Shown: positions 52,452 to 59,891 of the stretch, piece by piece
Numbering within the stretch: the first letter of the stretch is position 1
How the letters are laid out: each line of letters begins with the position of its first letter
NCBI GenBank assembly: GCA_049324575.1
Contig: JBMONI010000015.1
Coordinates: forward strand, 1 to 64,000
Origin: JBMONI01 sp049324575
GTDB lineage: Bacteria; Omnitrophota; Omnitrophia; Omnitrophales; Aquincolibacteriaceae
DNA length: 64,000 nucleotides
Direction: 5' to 3'
Program-made: the position numbers and the translations under genes
Notes under the pieces: generated by a model
What the model saw: the letters and a program-made list of their open reading frames with translations, nothing else
What the model was told of the DNA's origin: nothing
Databases searched by the model: none

Positions 52452-53257
52452 TCCGGCTTGCCATGATCGGCGCGGCGGGAAGAATGGGAAGGACCATCCT
52501 TCGTCTTGCGTCGGAAGACGCCGGGATCCGCATCACGGGAGCGATCGAACGCCGCGGCCATCCGGACCTTGGCAAAGACCTCGGTGAACTGACCGGCGGG
52601 AAGGCGAGCGGGATACGGCTTTCCGATCAGATGGACAGGGTCTTGAAGAACGCCGATGTCGCCATCGATTTTACCCACGCAAGCGCGGTCGAAAGCAACT
52701 TGAAGCAAGTGACGGCGGCAAAAGTCCCTTGTGTGATCGGTACGACCGGATTGCCGGAGACGGCCCTGAAAGCGGTCAAGGCGGCTGCGCGGAAGATCGC
52801 GATCGTCCAATCGCCGAATATGAGCATCGGTGTAAATCTGCTCCTGGGCCTGACGGATCTTGCCGCTCGCGTTCTCGACGAAAGTTACGATGCGGAGATC
52901 GCGGAGATCCATCACCGGGGGAAGAAGGATTCCCCGAGCGGCACGGCCATGAAGCTGCTGGAGGTCATTGCGGCAGCCCGAGGTCGGAGTCTTGATAAAG
53001 ATACCGTGTTCGGACGTAAAGGGGATGTCGGCGTTCGGCCGAAAGGAAAGCTCGGCGTTCTTGCCCTCCGGGGCGGCGACGTGATCGGGGATCATACGGT
53101 TTTCTTTCTTGGGGACGGCGAGCGCATCGAACTCGCTCACAAGGCCTCCTCCCGCGATGCTTTTGCAAAAGGCGCATTGCGGGCGGCGAAATTCGTTTTT
53201 CGCAGGCCGAACGGACTTTTTACGATGCGGCAGGTCTTGGGGATGGACCGGGTCTGA
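52448..53257 (+). CDS. dapB: 4-hydroxy-tetrahydrodipicolinate reductase
   Basis: The next step after DapA. MIGAAGRMGRTI binds NAD(P), GTTGLPE and SPNMSIGVN follow, and EIHHRGKKDSPSGTAM carries the catalytic His and Lys. 269 residues, normal length. It is the last gene of the dap unit. The 71 bases after it are AT-rich and include the -10 of the next gene. Confidence 0.96.
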   Translation: MIRLAMIGAAGRMGRTILRLASEDAGIRITGAIERRGHPDLGKDLGELTGGKASGIRLSDQMDRVLKNADVAIDFTHASAVESNLKQVTAAKVPCVIGTTGLPETALKAVKAAARKIAIVQSPNMSIGVNLLLGLTDLAARVLDESYDAEIAEIHHRGKKDSPSGTAMKLLEVIAAARGRSLDKDTVFGRKGDVGVRPKGKLGVLALRGGDVIGDHTVFFLGDGERIELAHKASSRDAFAKGALRAAKFVFRRPNGLFTMRQVLGMDRV

Positions 53258-53313
53258 TCTCTGGACTCACGCTGCATTGATATTTTTTTATATTCAATTT
53301 CAGAAAAATCCAT

Positions 53314-53319
53314 TAAACT
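53314..53319 (+). promoter_or_regulatory. Possible -10 element, leaderless layout, before the barrel genes
   Basis: TAAACT ends nine bases before the ATG at 53329 within a markedly AT-rich stretch (53277-53325). There is no clear -35 at proper spacing and no Shine-Dalgarno sequence. Confidence 0.35.
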
Positions 53320-53328
53320 ATTTTAAGA

Positions 53329-55143
53329 ATGAGACTTAGGATAAGAGTAAGGCCTAGCTTAAAGCCTTTAAAAAGCGTTATAAGGGCGATGTTCCTTCTA
53401 ACGGCTTTGTTCGTTGCTTCTTCTCCGTGCAGCTGGGCAGATGCGGGAGTGCTTGAAGACGTTCCTTCCGAGATCGAAGCCTCCGCGGCCACTCCCGAAA
53501 CAGCGCCTGCCGAGGCCGTTACGGACGCGCTTGCGCCCGCACCTACTTCTGAAGAAAGTCCTGTGACAGCCGTTCCTTCTCAGACCGAAGAAACGGCAGT
53601 GCCCCAAGAAGCGCCCGTCGAAGAAGCGCAAGCCGCTCTTCCTTCCGCGCCAGCTCCGGCAAGCGTGCTCTCTCTTCCGGAAAAAAACATCTATGCCGAG
53701 GAATTCTTCATGCCGGCGGAGGCTCGCCTCCGTCAGGACCTTTTTGAAGTCGACGGCTTCTTTTTCATCAAGACCCCGAGCCGCGAGCATGGGACCAATT
53801 ACTCGATCGTCACAGAGTTCAAAGGCAACAGCTTAAGGTCGAAATACGTCCGCGGGCTTCTGACCGATGAAGACATCAGAAAGTTCGTCAAAGAAAAACT
53901 AAAGACCGCGGATTATGAAGGTGTCATGATCCGCCGTCTTTCTGTTCCTTCGGTCCAGCCGGGCGGGAAGGACAGGAATATTTACTGGGTCGGCCACCGC
54001 GCTTTCGCGAAAGCCGATGATGCGCGTTCGCAGATCGCGCTCGTAAAAACGATCGCCGAATCCCAGGGCGCTGATTTTCCCGCCATGGTGGAATCGGCCA
54101 ACCGTTATGTGCATATGCCGGAGCCCCCGCCGTCGGCGGTGATCAAACCTCCCGCGCAACAGGCCAAAGAAGAAGCGCTCTTCCTCAAGTGGATGGACCA
54201 GCTGGATATCGGTGAAAGTCTTTACGGTCCGTTCCAGGGAACGCCGACCGGAGAGCCGATCCTTTGGCAGTCTTTCGGGGAAACGACCTGGCGGCATACT
54301 AATTTTGATTCGAAGAATTTCGGGGAGCAAGTCGGGTACTGGACGAACCGTGTTTCGTTCAAAGGACTCCGCGCACCGATCGCGACCATCGATCCCTATG
54401 TCGAGGTCACGGGGGCCATGGAATCCAGCGGCATTGATTTCAAGGACTATCTTCATCTGATCGGCGGGCTCGAGTGGCGGCCTTTCGAGCGCATGCCGTT
54501 CTTCCAGAATTTCCGTCCCTACGGGCTTCCCCTCCTGATCTGGGTCCGCAATTACCGCTTCTTCGCCCAGTATGAGGTCCGGCGCAATATCAAGGACGAG
54601 ATCTCGGGAAGCCCTCATCACAATCTTGTGGTCGGTTTTCAGATCTTCTACGAATGGGGCGTCGACCCTGCGCCGGCGACCGAGCCGCATCCGGACAGCT
54701 TGCCGGAATATCTTCGCCGCTATTCTTGGGGAGAATATTTCGGCGAATATGCTTTTGAGACGACAGGTTTTTCGGCCCAGGAGGATTTCGACGCTTATAT
54801 CCTCAATTCTTCGCTGATCCTCGGTTTCAAAACGCCCGGGATCCCGCTGCCGCCCAATCCGATCAACGACAAGCTGGTCTTCATGCCGTACTTCCGTTAT
54901 GAGCATGTGGACAATCTGCGCTACCGGATCCCGTATCAGAACCGTAATTTTGTCGGGGTCGGAGTCCGATGGATGCCGTTCAGCAACTGGCGTTATGCGG
55001 AAAATGAATGGCTCGCAAAGATCAAGGTCTTCGGCGAATACGACGGGATCGGCAAAGCCCAATATACCAAGACGGATAATCCTCCTAACGACGTACGCAC
55101 GGACTGGCGGATCGGTGTGGCCTGGTCGAGCCGGAGATATTAG
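53329..55143 (+). CDS. Predicted outer-membrane beta-barrel protein with Ala/Pro/Glu-rich linker
   Basis: A 604-residue exported protein that I cannot assign to a named family. A signal peptide ends around CSWADAG. Residues about 40-115 form a low-complexity Ala/Pro/Glu/Thr linker. A small globular region (about 120-250) follows. Residues about 285-604 show alternating aromatic and polar strands (ATIDPYVEVTGAME, FFAQYEVRR, LVFMPYFRYEHVD, WRIGVAWSSRRY) typical of a beta barrel ending in an aromatic residue. The next gene, four bases on, encodes a larger barrel protein, so the two probably act together. Confidence 0.65.
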   Translation: MRLRIRVRPSLKPLKSVIRAMFLLTALFVASSPCSWADAGVLEDVPSEIEASAATPETAPAEAVTDALAPAPTSEESPVTAVPSQTEETAVPQEAPVEEAQAALPSAPAPASVLSLPEKNIYAEEFFMPAEARLRQDLFEVDGFFFIKTPSREHGTNYSIVTEFKGNSLRSKYVRGLLTDEDIRKFVKEKLKTADYEGVMIRRLSVPSVQPGGKDRNIYWVGHRAFAKADDARSQIALVKTIAESQGADFPAMVESANRYVHMPEPPPSAVIKPPAQQAKEEALFLKWMDQLDIGESLYGPFQGTPTGEPILWQSFGETTWRHTNFDSKNFGEQVGYWTNRVSFKGLRAPIATIDPYVEVTGAMESSGIDFKDYLHLIGGLEWRPFERMPFFQNFRPYGLPLLIWVRNYRFFAQYEVRRNIKDEISGSPHHNLVVGFQIFYEWGVDPAPATEPHPDSLPEYLRRYSWGEYFGEYAFETTGFSAQEDFDAYILNSSLILGFKTPGIPLPPNPINDKLVFMPYFRYEHVDNLRYRIPYQNRNFVGVGVRWMPFSNWRYAENEWLAKIKVFGEYDGIGKAQYTKTDNPPNDVRTDWRIGVAWSSRRY

Positions 55144-55147
55144 ACGC

Positions 55148-58100
55148 ATGCGGATGACCTCTCCAAAAAACAACCGCGTTTTCGGACGAAAAAGGATCCG
55201 TCGGGTCTCCTTCGTTGCGGCGGCATTCCTTCTTTTGTGCGTATTCTCCATGCCGGCTTGGGCGAATGTTCTCGGCAATGCCAACTTTGAAGAGCCCATT
55301 GGCAACGGGACGGCTTCGAACTGGAATAGTAGTGCTGGGGTTTCGGCGCCGACGAGGACTTCGGCGGCAGGCGATGTTTATGAAGGCGAATTCGCGCTGA
55401 ATTTAAATTCGGTAACAGGCCCCTATACGTGGCAGCTTTATGATCAGGTCAAACCGGGGGATCGGGTGACCATGCGGGCCTATGGCAAACGTGACGCGGG
55501 GGTCATTACCGGCAATGTTCAGATCGAATTCAAAAAGAAAAGCGCTGACGGAGCCAGTGATTCCTTGCTGGTCTCTTACGAAGATCCCACGCCCATCGGA
55601 GCGGGAGCTGCTTTTACGCTTTCTGAAATTTCGGCGATCGCGCCACCGGATACAAACCGTGTCATTTTCACCCTTGAGACCGCGGGAGCCGGGGATTTCA
55701 TCTTTGACAGCGTGGTCGGAGAGATCAATCCCGCGAAACTCAATTTTACGGCTTCGAAAAATACGGTCGAGGCAGGGGAGCCGGTCCTGATTGCGGCGCG
55801 GTTCAGAAATGACGCCGGGACCTCGTTTAACGATGTCAAGCTGGTGGTGGATGTCCCCGAAGGGTTCTCGGTCAATCACAATACGGTGCAGGTGGACGGG
55901 AAAAAAACCGAGGTTCGAAACGGTTCGATCCTGGTCTCGGTGGGGACGCTGGCTGAAAATCAGACCGTGACCGTGGGATTCATTGCCGTGCCCTCGAGTG
56001 CGATCGGGGTCGGCAAAAGTTATAGTTTTTATGCTCAGGTCCAGGACGGGGCAGGGGCGCTGAATGAAAGGGCGCATTTGCAGATCGGAGTTCGCGCCGA
56101 CCCCCTTTTCAACGAAGGGACGATCATCGGAAAAGTTTTCAACGACCTGAACCAGAACACGGTCCAGGATGAAGGCGAAAAAGGCGTGCCCTTTGTGCGC
56201 TTGATCACCGAACAAGGGATCATCGTCGTGACGGACGAATACGGCCGTTATCATATCCCCGGCGTCATGCCAGGCCGGCATCTTGTGAAGATCGACGCGC
56301 ATACGCTTCCCGAAGGCACGGCCTTTATTTCCGAAGAGTCTTTTCTTGTGAAGATCACGGATGGGATCATGGGCAAAGCGAATTTCGCGGTCCTGCTTCC
56401 GCCTTCCGACGTGCCGGCCGAATATCAGAAAGATCTGACCGTGATGGTGACCCAGGGGGTGGATCTTGCGAAGCCGCGTCTCGAGGTCCAGATCGATCAG
56501 GAGATCCTGAAGACCGGTCTTGGGGTCCTCGAAAAAGATCCGGTTTTCACCTTTTCGACCAATTATCCGGATTTCATCGCACGTTGGTATCTCGAGGTCC
56601 GTGACGATATGGGCCGGGAAGTGTGGACCGGTTATGGGATCGGGCAGCTTCCTTCGGAAGTGCCCTGGGGAGGGATCTCCGAAACGGGAAAATTGGTTGC
56701 GCCCGGGATCTATTCGTACCAGCTGAAGGTCGAAGACGCCCGCGGCCAGCAGGATTGGACGCCGCTCAAGTTCCTTCGGGTCATTTCCAAACAGGACAGT
56801 TCGGCCCGCGAGCACATGCAGGTCGAGATCCCGCCGATCGGGGACTTCAATCTTTTCAAGGACGGCCAGCAATCTATTCCGCTGGTCGCCAAACCGACGA
56901 TCCGCGTGATGGGCAACACGTCGGCCAAGAACGCTGTGAAAGTGAACGGCTATCCGGTCCCGGTGGATCCCGAGACGGGAAGATTCCAGACCGAGTTCTA
57001 TACCCAGCCCGGGGATCGCGATATCATCGTGACGACGACCGATCCCGAAGGCGAATCGACCTCCTACCATAAACAGATCACGGTGAAGGACAGCATGTTC
57101 TTTATGGTGGCTTTGGGGGAAGAGCAGCTTGGGATCAATATGGCGAAAGGGGCTCTCAATGTGGTGGGGCAGGACGAGCAGTATCGCGACGGGTTCTACC
57201 AGGACGGGAAGATGGCCTATCATCTGATCGGGAAAGTGAAGGGGAAATTCCTCGTTCGATCGCACCTGGATACCGGAGACGAGCGTCCGGGGCTTTTCAC
57301 GAATATGGACCCGGACGATTACTATCCGGTCTACGGCGACGGTTCGGTCCGCGATTATGAAGGCCAGGACACGCAAGGCCGGCTTTTCCTGGTCGTGGAA
57401 TTCGACCGTTCTTATGTGAAGTGGGGCAGTTACGAAACGGACTTTAACGATACCGAGCTTTCTTCTTTTGAACGGACCCTTTCGGGATTCAAGTTCAATT
57501 ATGAATCTTTGAAACGGACGATCTACGGCGATCCCAAAAGCGGGGTCAAAGGCTTTATCGCCGAAGCGCAGTACCGTCCCGAACACAATGAATTCGCGGC
57601 GACGGGCGGGACGCTTTATTACCTGAGGCGCCAGAACGTGCTGGAAGGGAGTGAGAAGATCCGCGTCGAGATCCGCGACAAGATCCAGGATATCCAGCTC
57701 GACAGCTATGAGTTGAAAGAAGGGATCGATTACGAGATTGATTACGACCAGGGCCGGATCCTCCTTTCGAAACCGCTTTCCTCGGTGGCGGCCAGCGATC
57801 ATCTTGTTTCGCTCGACATTCTGGACGGGAATCCCGTGTATCTCGTCGTCGATTATGAGTACGATGCGGGATTCAACGAGAACGCGAACGGGAATGCCGG
57901 CGTCCGGGCCTTTACGCATTTGGGAGATCACGTGAAACTGGGCGTGACGGGGGTCGAAGAAAAAAGGCCGGAAGGGGATTACGACTTGCGGGGCGTCGAT
58001 GCGACCTTCAAATTCGGCCGCCGGACGAAGATCGTGACCGAATATGCCGAAACCATGCTCCGGCAGACCAACCAGTCGGTTTCCTATAACGGAGGCTTGA

Positions 58101-59779
58101 GTTTCGCGGATCTCGGGTCGGTTCGCGGGATGAATACGCGGCCGCGTGAGAATGCTTATCTTGTTAAAGGCGAATCCACGCCCACCGATCATCTCGATGT
58201 TTCCGCTTACCTGCAGGCCGTCGAGCCGGGGTTTTCGACCGCGAGGATCCGGAGCCAGGAAGGGACGAAAAAATATGGGTTGGCCCTCCGCTATAAGCTG
58301 ACCCGCGATTGGGATGTGCGATATCGCTGGGACCACAACGAACTGGCCGACCAGCTTTTGCCGGTGGCCCAGAACAGTATCCGGTCCTCCTACGAGAAGC
58401 TCCGGAGCCAGCTTTTCCAGACAACCTATGATGACGGAAAGTATGTCGCGCAGGCTGAATATCGCTACAACTTTACGGATAATCCGGAGACCTTGAACAA
58501 CCTGACGGCGGATCTCATTTCGGAGTTCCCGAACCGGGGGCTTATCGGCGCCAAAGTGGGTTATCGGGTCAATGATCGCTTGCTGCCTTATATCCGCGCT
58601 CAGGCTTCGATCCAGGGCGATGAGAACCGGAGCCAGCCGAACAATCAGTTCGGCGGAGGGATCCGCTATGAGGTGACGAAGAACGTCTACGCTTATATCG
58701 AACAAATGATCGGTAATATCGGGGATTCCACGAATTTCGGTATCGAGCAGTACCAGGATAACGGCGCGCGGCATTACGCGAACCTGCGCTCCCGCGATCG
58801 AGGGATCGGCTCCCGGACGCTGGCGACCGCGGTGGGTTCGTCGATGCCGCTGGGAACGAATTCCAGGTTCTATTCCGAGCGCGAGACCTCGACCTTTTCG
58901 TCCGAAGAAGGCTATGCGGATATCCTTGGTTATACGGGAAAGATCCATCAACGTTGGGATTACCATATCAAATATGAGCGCCGCCATCTCAAGAACGCGG
59001 CGACCCGGCTCATGGATGTCAGCGCTGCCGATTCGCTCATCCGCGCGAATTCCTTCAGTTCGGTCTCGGGGTCTTTGGCGTATCAGGACGGGAAGAGGCT
59101 CAAGGCGCGGATTTATCTGGAAGGGCGCCAGGATACCGATGTGCCGAATCTTTGGCAGATCGTTCAGCGCTATTTCCTGGATTACAAGATCACGCGGGAT
59201 TGGAGTTTCCTCGGCAATTACAATTACGGCACGAGCCGTTTCACCGACCCCGATGATCTGACAGCCGATTTTACGGAATTCAACGTGGGTTTTGCTTACC
59301 GGCCGGTCGACCATGACCGTTTCAACTGGCTTGCCCGCTATACGTACCTTCGGGACATCGCCAATGACGCCCAGCTTCTCGAAGGGATCGATATCGATCA
59401 CATCGCGCACATCCTCGCGACCGACTATGTCTTCGAGCTCAACCGCTATCTCGGATTTGTCCAGAAACTGGCTTACAAGAACTCCCTTCTCGAAACCTCG
59501 ATCGCCGATGATGGGCGTCTGCATTCTTTCCTGTGGGCGAACCGGGTCAATTTTCACGTGACCCGCAAATGGGACCTGGCGCTGGAATACCGCACCCTCT
59601 ATCAGATGGGGCTTGCGGATGCGATCGAAAGCGGCGCGCTCATGGAAGTAGACCGGGAGATCTACGATTATGTGCGGCTGGGGGCCGGTTATAATTTCTC
59701 CGACCTCGATGACGATCTCCGGAGCGATAACGACTTTACGAGCCACGGTCCGTTTGTCCGCATGACGGGCAAATTCTAG
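55148..59779 (+). CDS. Large modular outer-membrane protein: jelly-roll, DUF11-like, SdrD-B-like domains and beta barrel
   Basis: About 1543 residues. After a signal peptide (cleavage near PAWA-N) come a jelly-roll, carbohydrate-binding-like region (about 40-185, LGNANFEEP), a DUF11-like immunoglobulin domain (about 186-310), an SdrD-B or carboxypeptidase-regulatory-like domain (about 312-400; GKVFNDLNQNTVQDEGEKG, DEYGRYHIPGVMPGRH) and Ig-like repeats (about 440-620). The remaining 900 residues are strand-rich with many Tyr/Asp/Arg and end MTGKF, a C-terminal Phe as recognised by the BAM complex. Ectodomain modules inside an outer-membrane barrel suggest a surface or secretion role; function unknown. 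The start at 55148 follows the previous stop by four bases. Confidence 0.72.
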   Translation: MRMTSPKNNRVFGRKRIRRVSFVAAAFLLLCVFSMPAWANVLGNANFEEPIGNGTASNWNSSAGVSAPTRTSAAGDVYEGEFALNLNSVTGPYTWQLYDQVKPGDRVTMRAYGKRDAGVITGNVQIEFKKKSADGASDSLLVSYEDPTPIGAGAAFTLSEISAIAPPDTNRVIFTLETAGAGDFIFDSVVGEINPAKLNFTASKNTVEAGEPVLIAARFRNDAGTSFNDVKLVVDVPEGFSVNHNTVQVDGKKTEVRNGSILVSVGTLAENQTVTVGFIAVPSSAIGVGKSYSFYAQVQDGAGALNERAHLQIGVRADPLFNEGTIIGKVFNDLNQNTVQDEGEKGVPFVRLITEQGIIVVTDEYGRYHIPGVMPGRHLVKIDAHTLPEGTAFISEESFLVKITDGIMGKANFAVLLPPSDVPAEYQKDLTVMVTQGVDLAKPRLEVQIDQEILKTGLGVLEKDPVFTFSTNYPDFIARWYLEVRDDMGREVWTGYGIGQLPSEVPWGGISETGKLVAPGIYSYQLKVEDARGQQDWTPLKFLRVISKQDSSAREHMQVEIPPIGDFNLFKDGQQSIPLVAKPTIRVMGNTSAKNAVKVNGYPVPVDPETGRFQTEFYTQPGDRDIIVTTTDPEGESTSYHKQITVKDSMFFMVALGEEQLGINMAKGALNVVGQDEQYRDGFYQDGKMAYHLIGKVKGKFLVRSHLDTGDERPGLFTNMDPDDYYPVYGDGSVRDYEGQDTQGRLFLVVEFDRSYVKWGSYETDFNDTELSSFERTLSGFKFNYESLKRTIYGDPKSGVKGFIAEAQYRPEHNEFAATGGTLYYLRRQNVLEGSEKIRVEIRDKIQDIQLDSYELKEGIDYEIDYDQGRILLSKPLSSVAASDHLVSLDILDGNPVYLVVDYEYDAGFNENANGNAGVRAFTHLGDHVKLGVTGVEEKRPEGDYDLRGVDATFKFGRRTKIVTEYAETMLRQTNQSVSYNGGLSFADLGSVRGMNTRPRENAYLVKGESTPTDHLDVSAYLQAVEPGFSTARIRSQEGTKKYGLALRYKLTRDWDVRYRWDHNELADQLLPVAQNSIRSSYEKLRSQLFQTTYDDGKYVAQAEYRYNFTDNPETLNNLTADLISEFPNRGLIGAKVGYRVNDRLLPYIRAQASIQGDENRSQPNNQFGGGIRYEVTKNVYAYIEQMIGNIGDSTNFGIEQYQDNGARHYANLRSRDRGIGSRTLATAVGSSMPLGTNSRFYSERETSTFSSEEGYADILGYTGKIHQRWDYHIKYERRHLKNAATRLMDVSAADSLIRANSFSSVSGSLAYQDGKRLKARIYLEGRQDTDVPNLWQIVQRYFLDYKITRDWSFLGNYNYGTSRFTDPDDLTADFTEFNVGFAYRPVDHDRFNWLARYTYLRDIANDAQLLEGIDIDHIAHILATDYVFELNRYLGFVQKLAYKNSLLETSIADDGRLHSFLWANRVNFHVTRKWDLALEYRTLYQMGLADAIESGALMEVDREIYDYVRLGAGYNFSDLDDDLRSDNDFTSHGPFVRMTGKF

Positions 59780-59829
59780 CCTTCTCTTCGGCCTTCTCTG
59801 CTTGACCTTTCAGCGTTCGCTTCTTGTTG

Positions 59830-59835
59830 TATACT
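59830..59835 (+). promoter_or_regulatory. Possible -10 element before uvrA
   Basis: TATACT lies in the 112-base gap before uvrA, about 57 bases before the GTG start. A TTGACC at 59802 is 22 bases away, too far for a standard -35. No SOS-type operator (CTG-N10-CAG) is evident. Confidence 0.35.
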
Positions 59836-59891
59836 ATGAAGTTTAAAGTCCGAAAAAGCAGTTTCTGTTTTGGGCCGTAACCGGAGGCAAG

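Noticed and set aside
53899..55305. 468-codon minus-strand frame opposite the 604-residue barrel gene
   Set aside because: It is antisense to a gene with signal peptide and barrel pattern, and has no features of its own.
55403..59746. 1447-codon minus-strand open frame as a gene
   Set aside because: It has no recognisable domain, is rich in Arg, His, Asp and Ile as typical of antisense translations, and lies wholly opposite a well-structured exported protein.
59780..59891. SOS operator before uvrA
   Set aside because: No CTG-N10-CAG-type palindrome was found in the gap.
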